DNA of 36,781 bases, taken from positions 1 to 36,781 of the IMG/VR virus record IMGVR_UViG_3300037468_000341; one strand, written 5' to 3'. Under the pieces are notes generated by a model. That model saw only the letters and a program-made list of their open reading frames with translations. It was not told the origin of the DNA and ran no database searches. The translations under genes and the position numbers were made by a program. Source of the stretch: a virus. Shown piece after piece: positions 1-7,485 of this stretch. Position 1 is the stretch's first letter. Each line of letters opens with the position of its first letter.

Positions 1-28
1 ACCCACAGACCACGCACCGCGCTCTCAT
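1..28 (-). CDS. 5' end of a CxxC-containing gene, cut by the left edge
   Basis: An ATG at 28 overlaps the TGA of the upstream methyltransferase gene by four bases (ATGA), the coupling used throughout this phage. A GAGG ribosome binding site lies just upstream. The nine visible codons read MRARCVVCG, so the protein may begin with a CxxC zinc-ribbon knuckle. The rest lies outside the window and no function can be given. Confidence 0.5.
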
Positions 29-630
29 CTTTTCCTCGCCACGATGTGCGCCTCACCACCGTGGAAGTCGCAGCGCCGCGCGCCGATCACCTCAAACCCT
101 CCCTCGGCCCAAGCCTTCGCCCACCACTCGACGCCGTGTCTGTTCAGGTGGGACGGTTCGCCGTCCTCACCCAAGTCAGGCGTTGCATGTGCCGACCATC
201 CTCCAGGCACGAGGACGCGGTGCACCTCGCTAATCGCCCGCTCGACGTCTCCCACGTGCTCCATCACGTGTCGGGAGCAGACGAGGTCGAAAGTCGAGTC
301 CTCGTAGGGCAGGCACTCTGCGAAGCCGAGGCGTATTGACAGTCCTCGCTGTCGGGCCGCTCTGACGTTGGGCTCGTACAGGTCGACGCCGCGAATCCTG
401 CCTGTTCTCAGCAGCCGTCTCAGCAACGGCCACTGCCCGCCGGCCGAGCTGCCGAGTTCGAGCACCAGCACAGGAGGCGGTATCCCCATCAGCAGCTCCC
501 GATAGGACAGATCGTCCACCGCCGCGCTCGCGTCCTGCGTCCCGTCCGCGACCTTCTGCGCGTGCAGCTCGCCCATGCGCCGATGGTGGTCATAGTTGAG
601 GCGCATCACCTCCCAAAGCGGAACGCTCAT
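25..630 (-). CDS. Class I SAM-dependent methyltransferase (Methyltransf_11 type)
   Basis: A 201-residue protein with a class I methyltransferase core. The glycine-rich SAM-binding loop VLELGSSAGG is at about residues 55-64, the acidic VDLYEP end of the second strand follows, and the later motifs FDLVCSRHVMEHV and EVHRVLVPGG fit Methyltransf_11. The start is set at 630 because ATGA overlaps the stop of the preceding gene and GGAGGAGGG lies just upstream; a longer reading to 714 would run back through the previous gene. The substrate is unknown. Family members methylate small molecules, lipids, sugars or nucleic acids. The last position in the replication operon makes a role in DNA or nucleotide modification possible, but nothing in the sequence shows it. 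Confidence 0.8.
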   Translation of the reverse strand: MSVPLWEVMRLNYDHHRRMGELHAQKVADGTQDASAAVDDLSYRELLMGIPPPVLVLELGSSAGGQWPLLRRLLRTGRIRGVDLYEPNVRAARQRGLSIRLGFAECLPYEDSTFDLVCSRHVMEHVGDVERAISEVHRVLVPGGWSAHATPDLGEDGEPSHLNRHGVEWWAKAWAEGGFEVIGARRCDFHGGEAHIVARKR

Positions 631-1115
631 CGCACCCTCCTCCTCGGCAGCACTATCTGCGCCGCCGTCCACGCCGTCGTCCACACTGCCAGCAACAGGA
701 TCAGCACCAGGCACCCTGCCACGATCAAATGCTCGCTCCTCCGTTCTATCGGGACAACCGACACGGGCAGAACTTTCACCATCGTCGTCGTCTGGCGCGC
801 CTCGAGGACAGCCGCTTGCAGTTCATCGTACTCTGCCTGCGACACCTCTCGCGGGAGCACCGTCACCTCACGCTTACCTGTCATGGCCGGCGCTTCTCCG
901 CACGTCCCGACGAACACGTCCAGCGTTCGCCCTCGAATCGCTCTGCCTGTGTCCTCGACCACGCGCGGCCCGATGCCATGAATCAGCACGGGCGTCCCTC
1001 TTGGCAGCACGCTCCAATCGGCAGCGACTGTGCGCCCCGCCTGCGGGACCGTCTCGGCGCGCGTTAGGCCGCTGGCGCCACAGCCGGGAGCGTAGGCGAA
1101 GACCTTGAAGATCAT
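627..1115 (-). CDS. 3D-domain (Asp-Asp-Asp) protein with C-terminal membrane anchor
   Basis: A 162-residue protein. Residues about 5-75 match the 3D domain, the double-psi beta-barrel found in MltA-like lytic transglycosylases and Rpf/YabE-type wall proteins. The three conserved aspartates are all present: AADWSVLPRGTPV, VVEDTGRAIRG and RTLDVFV. Residues about 128-152 form one strongly hydrophobic helix followed by RRR, a tail-anchor layout. No signal peptide is visible at the N-terminus. Family knowledge suggests peptidoglycan binding or cleavage. The tail anchor would leave the barrel in the cytoplasm unless the protein inserts the other way, which is odd for a wall enzyme. The gene is ATGA-coupled on both sides. 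A lysis role is possible, but its neighbours are replication genes. Confidence 0.7.
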   Translation of the reverse strand: MIFKVFAYAPGCGASGLTRAETVPQAGRTVAADWSVLPRGTPVLIHGIGPRVVEDTGRAIRGRTLDVFVGTCGEAPAMTGKREVTVLPREVSQAEYDELQAAVLEARQTTTMVKVLPVSVVPIERRSEHLIVAGCLVLILLLAVWTTAWTAAQIVLPRRRVR

Positions 1116-1876
1116 TTCGTCGGGAACCTGCCCTCGAGGGCATCCCGAAACACCTTCTTAGTGGCCTCCGCAAAGTCTGACCGCACTACCCACTCCATGA
1201 ATCCTCGGTCCAGATCGCGCAGCTTGGTGCCAGCCTTTTGCCCGAAGGCCAGGGTCGCTTCGCCGTACCGCCAGACCACCTTGCCAGCCGGGTCGACGCA
1301 CCCTTCGGGCACAGTGTTCAGCATCGCGTCCAGCCCCTCTACGTCGCGAGGCAGGTCATGGGCGGCCAGCTGGGCCTCGAGGACGGCCAGGGTCGCCTGG
1401 GCATCGGTCAGCGCACGGTGCGCTCCCCCGTGTTCGCGACCCAGGTAGCGCCTCACAGCCGCGGACAGGTCGCGCGGCTCGGCACGGTGGAAGATCGTGC
1501 AAGCGTCGATCCGCCTACCGTCCAGCAGATCCGGGCGTACAATCCTACAACGCTTGAACTCCTCGAAGAGGAAGGCCACGTCGAAGCGGACGTTGTAGCC
1601 TGCGATGTCGCACCCCGTCAGGCCGACGGTCAGCGCCTTAGCCCAGTGGGAGAACGGCTGAGCCTCGGCCACCTCGGCGTCGCTGATGCCGTGCACGGCA
1701 GTGGCCTCGGGTGGGATCGGAATGCCGGGATTAAACAGCGACGACCACGCTGTGCGTCGCCCGTCCGGGTACAGCTTCACCAGGCCGAGCTCGACCACGC
1801 GATCTACGCGTGGATTAACGCCTGTGGTCTCCACGTCGAGACATACCAGCGGTCGGTCTAACGTAAAAAGGCTCAC
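1112..1876 (-). CDS. DEDDh 3'-5' exonuclease (DnaQ-like) with ExoX-type C-terminal domain
   Basis: A 254-residue DnaQ-fold exonuclease. ExoI is CLDVETTG (Asp14 and Glu16), ExoII is NVRFDVAFL, and ExoIII is HRALTDA, the His-x4-Asp form that defines DEDDh enzymes. After the nuclease (about residues 1-175) comes a module with LAFGQKAGTKLRDL and a WVVRSDF segment. This resembles the small C-terminal domain of exodeoxyribonuclease X-like proteins. The polymerase in this operon already has its own proofreading domain, so this separate nuclease probably acts in repair, recombination or primer removal. The chosen GTG at 1876 overlaps the previous stop as GTGA; a GTG at 1885 would add three residues. 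Confidence 0.85.
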   Translation of the reverse strand: MSLFTLDRPLVCLDVETTGVNPRVDRVVELGLVKLYPDGRRTAWSSLFNPGIPIPPEATAVHGISDAEVAEAQPFSHWAKALTVGLTGCDIAGYNVRFDVAFLFEEFKRCRIVRPDLLDGRRIDACTIFHRAEPRDLSAAVRRYLGREHGGAHRALTDAQATLAVLEAQLAAHDLPRDVEGLDAMLNTVPEGCVDPAGKVVWRYGEATLAFGQKAGTKLRDLDRGFMEWVVRSDFAEATKKVFRDALEGRFPTK

Positions 1877-2346
1877 GGCCTCCACCCGGATTTTTTTAAT
1901 ATCTTAGCAATCTCAGGCGGTTTCCAGCCGTGAGGCTTCACTACGTCGAACGTGCTGTTTCGCTTGGAGTCCTGGGCCTGCGCAGCGCGGCACTTTGTCA
2001 TGTTCGCACGCTGTACCTCGGCGAACAGCGCAGACCACGGAAGAGCGTGAAGTTGAGCAGTGCCAAGAGCGACGTAAACTAGGTCAATCAGCGCATCTGC
2101 CACTTCGGGCAATTTCGTTTCGGCGTACTTCCTACGGAAGAACATGAACTTGGGCTGAGCGCCGGACGCCCACTCGATCGTTAAAGCGTACCCGTACCCA
2201 CTTGCTAACTCGAGGAGCTCCTCGAGCAAGAAGTTTAGCCGAAACTCGATCAGCTTCCGGGGAATATCGTGAGGAGGTCCGTCATCGATCGTCGGGAGTT
2301 CAAACTTCTGGTGAAAGTCGCCTACTAGTTCAAAGTCGGTCTTCAT
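1873..2346 (-). CDS. MazG-like / all-alpha NTP pyrophosphohydrolase
   Basis: A 157-residue, mostly helical protein. It has the metal-binding pattern of the all-alpha NTP pyrophosphatases: an acidic LLEELLELASG helix at about residues 39-49 and EVADALIDLVYVALG at about 80-94 (Glu and Asp on one face). HALPWSALFAEVQRANMTK follows and is typical of phage MazG/HisE relatives. The family converts dNTPs to dNMP and pyrophosphate. In phages with modified cytosine a pyrophosphatase of this kind, such as T4 gp56, removes dCTP and supplies dCMP. That role is attractive here because a dCMP hydroxymethylase-like gene lies nearby, but specificity cannot be read from the sequence. The gene overlaps the upstream stop by 17 bases and has a GAGG ribosome binding site. 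Confidence 0.75.
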   Translation of the reverse strand: MKTDFELVGDFHQKFELPTIDDGPPHDIPRKLIEFRLNFLLEELLELASGYGYALTIEWASGAQPKFMFFRRKYAETKLPEVADALIDLVYVALGTAQLHALPWSALFAEVQRANMTKCRAAQAQDSKRNSTFDVVKPHGWKPPEIAKILKKSGWRP

Positions 2347-3508
2347 CGCTGTGTCCTCGAATAGGGGGGAGAGAACTCACGCCCCAATGTCTACGGTTGT
2401 AGCGAAAATCGGCGATATGGTTGGCCTCGACGACTAGCTCGTAGCTCGACCCGGGCTTACAGCCGTGGCATGTGCAGTCTGTAGCATGTGAAACTCCGAG
2501 GTTGGTGAAAATCTGCCCGAGCACCCACGTAGCGACGGCGGGGATGACACCCTTTGAGAGAAACACGCGCATGCTTCTACGGCTCGAACCTGGAAAAATG
2601 TAGTCGTGCGGAAAACCCATGATTCGCTTGTATGCCGCTTCACTCAAATTGCGTCCGTTCATATAGAACCAGGAGCCGCCCATCACGCAAGGAGCAAGTC
2701 CGCTCGGCTCGAGATAGCACAGCTGTCCGCTGCCGAAGTTGCCCAATACTTCTTTAGTCATCATTAAATCGTGATCGTCGGCATATATTCGGCGTTGAAA
2801 TGCGCGCATGATGCTCTGCGTTTTCTGTGGGTGATTGCCGGCATCGAAAAAAAATGACATGTCGTCGTCCGTACAGCCGGCCTCTAACAGCTTTTCTTTC
2901 AGTCTGCCTAGCAATACTCCCGTATTGCCACACTCCGGACCGTCTTCGTGAGGCCCAACAGCTTGTGCGACGGTTTGAAAGGTAGGGGCCAATCGAAGCT
3001 TGAGTTCTCTGTTAGACACTGCACCTCGACGCATCCACACCGCCCAGAAACGTTCACGCCACTGTGGCGCGAACATCGAACCGCTCTGCAAAATCCGAAA
3101 TAAGTCGTAATCGCGGCGGTCTGCATAAGCTTGGTGCACCTCCCACGCTCCGGACAACGCGCCCGTCACTGACTCGACAGCGACAGCTAGTACGCGATTG
3201 CTCATCGTATAATCTAGCACTCGCTTAGTGCAAGCGAAGGCTTCACTGTTGGTCCCCCGCGCCGTCTCTGAGTTGTTCTGTACGCTAAACGCGCTACACG
3301 GGGGGTGCGCGAGCACTACGGTCTCTGAAAGGTCTTGCTGAGGCCAGTCTTTTAGCCGCGCGATAGTCTCGATCTCTGGGAAGTTAGCCCGCTGGATCGG
3401 TGTGCCGAAGCCAGCGTCCTCATAGGAACCGGTGATCTCAGCGATGCCGAGCGCTCTCGTCCCGAGCAGCAATGAACCGCCGTATGTGTTGATGATCAGC
3501 GTTTTCAC
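2330..3508 (-). CDS. Divergent DNA cytosine-C5 methyltransferase homologue
   Basis: A 392-residue protein with the order of C5-cytosine methyltransferase motifs. The catalytic loop is PPCSAFS at residues 69-75 (nucleophile Cys71). Motif VI is ESV at 112-114 instead of the usual ENV. Motif VIII is QWRERFW at about 149-155. The end carries RIMGFPHDYIFPG and SKGVIPAVATWV, matching motifs IX-X. Motif I is poor: NTYGGSLLLG replaces the usual FxGxGG. The Cys and Glu needed for attack at cytosine C5 are kept. It may be a methyltransferase protecting the genome or a relative that places another C5 group. A C-terminal cluster DCTCHGC may bind zinc. The start is GTG, overlapping the upstream TGA (GTGA), with an AGAGAGG ribosome binding site. 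Confidence 0.75.
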   Translation of the reverse strand: MKTLIINTYGGSLLLGTRALGIAEITGSYEDAGFGTPIQRANFPEIETIARLKDWPQQDLSETVVLAHPPCSAFSVQNNSETARGTNSEAFACTKRVLDYTMSNRVLAVAVESVTGALSGAWEVHQAYADRRDYDLFRILQSGSMFAPQWRERFWAVWMRRGAVSNRELKLRLAPTFQTVAQAVGPHEDGPECGNTGVLLGRLKEKLLEAGCTDDDMSFFFDAGNHPQKTQSIMRAFQRRIYADDHDLMMTKEVLGNFGSGQLCYLEPSGLAPCVMGGSWFYMNGRNLSEAAYKRIMGFPHDYIFPGSSRRSMRVFLSKGVIPAVATWVLGQIFTNLGVSHATDCTCHGCKPGSSYELVVEANHIADFRYNRRHWGVSSLPPIRGHSDEDRL

Positions 3509-3669
3509 TGATGCCTCTCTGTATCGGGCATGCCGAGCACCTTCAGTACCAGTGAGTAAACGAAGGCAGAGACAGAAACATTTTTCTCTTCGGCCTCCTG
3601 GCGTAAACGTTCTCTCACCTCTCGAGTTACGTGAAACCCGATGAATTGGTTTCGCGTGGTGGTGATCAA
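3505..3669 (-). CDS. Ribbon-helix-helix (CopG/Arc-like) DNA-binding protein, 54 aa
   Basis: A 54-residue protein that fills the gap between the nuclease and methyltransferase genes. It starts at a TTG that overlaps the upstream TGA as TTGA, with AGGAG six bases before it, and its own TGA overlaps the next GTG. The sequence FIGFHVTREVRERLRQEAEE followed by SVSAFVYSLVLKVLG has the strand-helix-helix pattern of CopG/Arc repressors: one beta strand, an amphipathic helix, then a Ser-capped second helix. Such proteins dimerise and bind operators. It could regulate its own operon or the divergent control region. No partner toxin is adjacent, so a toxin-antitoxin role is not supported. Confidence 0.75.
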   Translation of the reverse strand: MITTTRNQFIGFHVTREVRERLRQEAEEKNVSVSAFVYSLVLKVLGMPDTERHQ

Positions 3670-4004
3670 GACTGACTCCTAATCCAGGCTACTACTGTTT
3701 CGTGGCCTGTGCCGTTGACCACTACGTTACCTAACGGATCGACAATTGTTACAACGCTCTTACCGCTATAAACTACGTACCAACATCGCCCAGCTAATGC
3801 GAGACGCTGAATCGTGAGCGCCTGCACTCCGCGGCCAACGATGCGGCCTACCTTCACCTCGAGCCAAGTTGTTCGGCCGTTCCACGTCACGCTGATGTCG
3901 GGAATCCCGGCCGTCAACGCGTCGGCGTGCTTAAACACCACGGACCCAGGCAAGCGTGAGCGAAGCATCTTTACGAGGCCGTTTGAGTAGACCGACTCTT
4001 TCAC
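3666..4004 (-). CDS. VRR-NUC domain nuclease
   Basis: A 112-residue single-domain protein of the VRR-NUC branch of the PD-(D/E)xK nucleases. Visible core elements are an N-terminal KESVYSNGLVKML helix, the GIPD motif that carries the metal-binding Asp, WLEVKVG with the Glu-x-Lys pair, and a VQALTIQRLALAG helix that supplies the conserved Gln. Stand-alone VRR-NUC proteins are common beside phage DNA polymerases and helicases and are thought to act as structure-specific or Holliday-junction nucleases. The GTG start at 4004 overlaps the polymerase TGA (GTGA), with GGAGG before it; a TTG at 4019 is less likely. Confidence 0.85.
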   Translation of the reverse strand: MKESVYSNGLVKMLRSRLPGSVVFKHADALTAGIPDISVTWNGRTTWLEVKVGRIVGRGVQALTIQRLALAGRCWYVVYSGKSVVTIVDPLGNVVVNGTGHETVVAWIRSQS

Positions 4005-5773
4005 TCTGCCTCCGCCCAATTAGCACCCGTCTTAGCATCCCAGAGGATCGGCACGCGCAAATCGAACGACTGACGATTTAAGATCTCGGTCACTCGAGCC
4101 GCGGCCTCGATGTCAGGCACGTCGCCGCAGACCTCGTCGTGCACAGTCATGCGCATCACGAAGCCGGTGTTCTTTCGCGCGTGGTGAAGCTCGACTAGTT
4201 TACGCTTCATGATGTCGGCCGCGCCGCCTTGGATCACGCCGTTCAGTGCCTTGTGAAGTCTCTCACGCTGTGGAAAGCGAGTACGTCGACCGAGGAGCGT
4301 CTTGACGTAACCACGCGTTTCGGCCGCGTGGGACGCGCGCTCAAGGAGAGCGTCCACCCCGGGGATGATCTGCCGGTATAGCGCGTTGAGCTTAAATGCG
4401 GCATCCTCGGTGATGCCCGCTGTGAGTGCGATCTTACGTACCCCGCCCCCGTAGATTTTGCAAAAGTTCGTATTTTTGACAACCTTGTAGAGGATGCTCG
4501 GGTTGAACTGTGCAATGAACTCGTGAATCAGCTTATGAAAGCTGGCACGCGGGTTTTTGCGGTACTCCTCAAGCACCTTCTCATCGTTAAGGTAGTGAGC
4601 GAAGATCCTGTACTCAATCTGCGCGGCGTCAGCCTTGTAGAAGAGGCCACTCGCGGGCACGAACAATTCACGCACGATAAAGCGATCACCGAAGGCCGCG
4701 CGTTGCTTTTCAACCGCCATCACTTGCTGAATGTTGCGATCGCTTGCGCTAAAGCGCCCACTGATTGTTCCGCCCTCGTCGGTGCGTAACTGATGTAAGT
4801 TGTAGGTCAGTCGGCCGTCAGGTAGCACTTCAGCAAGGTACGGCACTAAGTACTTGCTGCGTAGGCTGCTGAGCTTACGTGCGCGCCGTACTTGGGCTAC
4901 TGCCTCATCTTCGACGCTCGCTAAGACTTCATCGGTGAAGCTAAACTTGCCAGTCTCGGTGAAGTGTGTGAGCGGCAAGTCGCGCGACCTAAACAGTCGT
5001 ACTAAGTCATCGTTCGACTCAGGACTAACACTCACTCCTGATAGTTCGTGGATCTGCCACAAAGCTCGGATCAGTGACTGTTCAGACTCAAGGTTCCAGC
5101 GACGCAACTTAGTGATGTCTAATGGCGCAGCGTTACGCTCCATCTCGCACACAGCGAAGATTAGTTCGTCTTCGAGATCACACACATGGCGTAAGTCTTG
5201 CGCCTCGAGTTGCGGATTCATCGCATCGAGAAGTTCGATCACCAGCGTCGCGTCGCGTCGTGCGTAGTCGGCCACCTCACCGGCGTGATAGTAACGCATC
5301 TTCGAGGGGTCTACGCCCTTCACCTTGCCACGTCCGAGAAAGTCCTGCGAGACCTGTTCGAGGTTGAACTTGCGACGGTGGTCATCGAGCAAGGCGGCAT
5401 AGTGTTGTACGTCGCCGAGTGTACAACTCAAGTCCTCGAGGTCCTCACCCCACGCGTGCGCCATGTGCGCATCGAACTTGGTGTTAGCGCCCACAAGACG
5501 CTTGCCGCGTAGTTCTGTGCGGAACCAGCGCCGCACCACGTCTTCAGCGAGGTTGCCACCATTGTGACCGAAGGGTAGATAGCGCGACTCGACCTTCTCG
5601 CCTTCTCGCCACGCGACCGCCACGCCTAGCGGCTTATCACCGTCCCGCCAGCGCAACCCGGTCGTTTCGAAGTCGAGGGCCACCTCTCGTACGCCGCTCA
5701 AGGTGGGAGGACTATCAGGTCTCCAACCTGGCATCGTTCGTGTTTCTACACCTTCGAACAGATCTCGCTGCAC
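4001..5773 (-). CDS. Family A DNA polymerase with 3'-5' exonuclease domain
   Basis: A 590-residue replicative polymerase of the Pol I family. The N-terminal third is a proofreading exonuclease with LDFETTG (ExoI), GANTKFDAHM (ExoII) and YARRDA (ExoIII). The polymerase domain has motif A as DAAQIEYR (usually DYSQIELR, so Tyr-Ser is replaced by Ala-Ala), motif B ending in NFCKIYGGG, and motif C VHDE with the catalytic Asp. There is no 5'-nuclease domain, as usual for phage enzymes. The GTG at 5773 is chosen over a TTG at 5791 because a consensus -10 box lies between them; the mRNA probably begins at this GTG. The gene heads the leftward replication operon and is GTGA-coupled to the VRR-NUC gene. 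Confidence 0.93.
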   Translation of the reverse strand: MQRDLFEGVETRTMPGWRPDSPPTLSGVREVALDFETTGLRWRDGDKPLGVAVAWREGEKVESRYLPFGHNGGNLAEDVVRRWFRTELRGKRLVGANTKFDAHMAHAWGEDLEDLSCTLGDVQHYAALLDDHRRKFNLEQVSQDFLGRGKVKGVDPSKMRYYHAGEVADYARRDATLVIELLDAMNPQLEAQDLRHVCDLEDELIFAVCEMERNAAPLDITKLRRWNLESEQSLIRALWQIHELSGVSVSPESNDDLVRLFRSRDLPLTHFTETGKFSFTDEVLASVEDEAVAQVRRARKLSSLRSKYLVPYLAEVLPDGRLTYNLHQLRTDEGGTISGRFSASDRNIQQVMAVEKQRAAFGDRFIVRELFVPASGLFYKADAAQIEYRIFAHYLNDEKVLEEYRKNPRASFHKLIHEFIAQFNPSILYKVVKNTNFCKIYGGGVRKIALTAGITEDAAFKLNALYRQIIPGVDALLERASHAAETRGYVKTLLGRRTRFPQRERLHKALNGVIQGGAADIMKRKLVELHHARKNTGFVMRMTVHDEVCGDVPDIEAAARVTEILNRQSFDLRVPILWDAKTGANWAEAE

Positions 5774-5779
5774 GTTGTT

Positions 5780-5808
5780 ATTATACCACAAGTTTTAAAC
5801 AGTTGCAA
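5780..5808 (-). promoter_or_regulatory. Sigma70 promoter of the DNA polymerase operon (leaderless start)
   Basis: On the minus strand TTGCAA (5808-5803) and a perfect TATAAT (5785-5780) are separated by 17 bases. The spacer contains GTTTAAAACTT, which recurs in the promoter near 14.88 kb and, with one change, in the ligase promoter. Only six bases (AACAAC) lie between the -10 box and the GTG of the polymerase. The expected +1 is therefore the start codon itself, and there is no ribosome binding site. The -35 box lies inside the end of the deaminase gene. Confidence 0.8.
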
Positions 5809-6232
5809 TAGTAAGTTGAATACCACTTCGGGCGAGCAACTCTACACCTACGACATCGGCGTACGGCTCAGTACACACAATCTTACGAATGGGGGTATTA
5901 CACAGCACGAGAGCGCATGCTCGGCAAGGAGCACACGTAACGTAGAGCTTGTGCGCGAGATCGAGCCGGTGACACTGCAACAACGCGTTAATCTCAGCAT
6001 GCACTGCCTCGCACCGCCTCGTATCGCCTGGCGGGTCATTAGCGCCTGGGCAAGGCGAGGCTGTACAGTGTGTAAAGCCAGAGGGCGGTCCATTATACCC
6101 GGTCGCTAACACACGGTTGCGCCTATCTATGAGGATCGCTCCGACAGCCCGACGCGCGCACGTACTACGTTGGGCTACGAGCCTCAACCAGGCCGTAAAG
6201 TAGGCATCGTGTTCTAAGCGTCCAGACGGCAT
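5795..6232 (-). CDS. dCMP/cytidine-type deaminase (ComEB-like)
   Basis: A 145-residue zinc-dependent deaminase. HAEINALLQC supplies the zinc His and the catalytic Glu, and TCAPCRACALVL supplies the PCxxC zinc cysteines. The N-terminal half has CARRAVGAILID and ATGYNGPPSG, typical of dCMP deaminases and late competence protein ComEB relatives. A PCPGANDPPGD segment lies between. In phages the reaction dCMP to dUMP feeds dTMP synthesis, and in T4 it works together with dCMP hydroxymethylase. No allosteric site can be judged. The ATG at 6232 follows a 53-base gap after the glycosyltransferase stop, with only a weak ribosome binding site. Confidence 0.88.
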   Translation of the reverse strand: MPSGRLEHDAYFTAWLRLVAQRSTCARRAVGAILIDRRNRVLATGYNGPPSGFTHCTASPCPGANDPPGDTRRCEAVHAEINALLQCHRLDLAHKLYVTCAPCRACALVLCNTPIRKIVCTEPYADVVGVELLARSGIQLTIATV

Positions 6233-6279
6233 TAGTTCAAACTCAGACGATAGACTCTAGCCAGATTCCGATACAAATG

Positions 6280-6299
6280 CCTCTACTAGCTGGTAGAGG
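6280..6299. other. Small hairpin overlapping the glycosyltransferase stop codon
   Basis: CCTCTAC (6280-6286) and GTAGAGG (6293-6299) can form a 7-bp stem with a 6-base loop around the TAG stop at 6286-6288. No T-run follows on either strand. It may slow decay or partly terminate the long sugar-cassette transcript before the deaminase gene, but it does not meet intrinsic terminator criteria. Confidence 0.4.
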
Positions 6300-7485
6300 A
6301 GGTCTCAATAGCGGCCAGAACGGCCCCGGCGCCATCGGCCAGCCTTTTGCGGCTAGCGAGCAGGTACTCCCACTGCATCACAGCATATCGTTGCCACGTA
6401 GCGTCGTCGAGCGCGGCCAGTCTCTCTCGTAGTCGTTCAGGCGACCACAGCGTGAGGTAATTCCTTAGCTCTTCAGGCATCGGGCCGTAGATGTGGTTCT
6501 GATCATCGTACTTCGAAGCCCTGAAGCACAGTGTCCCTGCGGCGAAGCATTCCCATGGCTTTGCCGTTGCCCACCCAGTATTAAACGCCGGGAAGGTGAT
6601 TGTAGTCTTCCACCGAGTTAGCACCGCATTGACAGTCGTTAGCGGCACGGGATAGACCTCCCGGCCTAGCACTGCTTGACTCTTAGGGGTCCACGTGCCA
6701 AAGATCTCCCACTCAAATGGCAAAGGCTTGAGCCACTTTAGTGTCAGCTCGAGTCGCGAGTTGGGATGGTCGGTTCGTCCCTCGTTCACCATGATCCCAA
6801 AGAGTCGCCGCGGCGTCTCGAGGTTCAGTGAGTCGCACGGCGGTACCGCCAGCAGTTCGATCCCAGCATACTGATACCCGTACGAGCCAGTCTTGAGGCG
6901 ACCGTCTCGCTCGTCGTAAAAAGTAGCGCTCTTACTGCACCGATACTGTGCCAGCACAGGTCTCTGTTTAGTGTTCCACACGTCTCTAAACTTTACCGTG
7001 TTGCGCGGGTCTGGGCACAGCCAGATCGGAGTTGCGTCGTGTGCGTTGATCGCGTGCACTACGGGATAGCCGTAACTCACTAGCGAAATCAGCGGTGATG
7101 TGGTGCCGTCCTTAGCCTTACAGCCCTGAACGGCAGGAATGGGGTGTAAGCTTGAACCGTGCTGGCCAAGCCACACAACCCAGGCATCGAACCGTGGCAG
7201 CTTAGTCACCGCCTCGTCGAGAAACGCCTTGAACGCGAGATACTGCGGATCGGTCGACTCACGCCCGGCGGGCGGGCACTCGAAGTATGCCCCGCCCTCC
7301 GCCCAGTGGTTCACCACGTTAGAGAGGGTCGCGTCGCATTGGTTGCGGCCTACGAGGTGAACTTCGTAGCGTTCGCGCAAAGCGTGCAGCAACCTGATGA
7401 CCTCAGAGTCGCCTCCGACGTTCGACGCGTTCTCTAACATTAGAGGAAAGGACCGGCCTAGCTTTGCGTACGCTATTCGTTTCAT
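6286..7485 (-). CDS. GT-B fold glycosyltransferase of the sugar/nucleotide cassette
   Basis: A 399-residue protein with a GT-B layout. The N-terminal half has VGGDSEVIRLLHALRE and EVHLVGRNQ, a GT4-like opening. The C-terminal half has TAKPWECFAAGTLCF, in the place where GT-B enzymes bind the nucleotide diphosphate and carry the conserved Glu. A long insertion fills the middle (about residues 120-230). It is the last gene of the sugar cassette and its ATG overlaps the nucleotidyltransferase stop by four bases, so the two are made together. The simplest reading is that it transfers the group activated by the preceding enzymes. Hydroxymethylcytosine in phage DNA is the favoured acceptor because of the dCMP hydroxymethylase-like gene in the same operon. 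A cell-surface or virion acceptor cannot be excluded. Confidence 0.75.
   Translation of the reverse strand: MKRIAYAKLGRSFPLMLENASNVGGDSEVIRLLHALRERYEVHLVGRNQCDATLSNVVNHWAEGGAYFECPPAGRESTDPQYLAFKAFLDEAVTKLPRFDAWVVWLGQHGSSLHPIPAVQGCKAKDGTTSPLISLVSYGYPVVHAINAHDATPIWLCPDPRNTVKFRDVWNTKQRPVLAQYRCSKSATFYDERDGRLKTGSYGYQYAGIELLAVPPCDSLNLETPRRLFGIMVNEGRTDHPNSRLELTLKWLKPLPFEWEIFGTWTPKSQAVLGREVYPVPLTTVNAVLTRWKTTITFPAFNTGWATAKPWECFAAGTLCFRASKYDDQNHIYGPMPEELRNYLTLWSPERLRERLAALDDATWQRYAVMQWEYLLASRKRLADGAGAVLAAIETSSTS

Noticed and set aside
3505-3669. Toxin-antitoxin pair involving the ribbon-helix-helix protein
   Set aside because: No adjacent small toxin-like gene; the neighbours are a nuclease and a DNA methyltransferase homologue of ordinary phage type.
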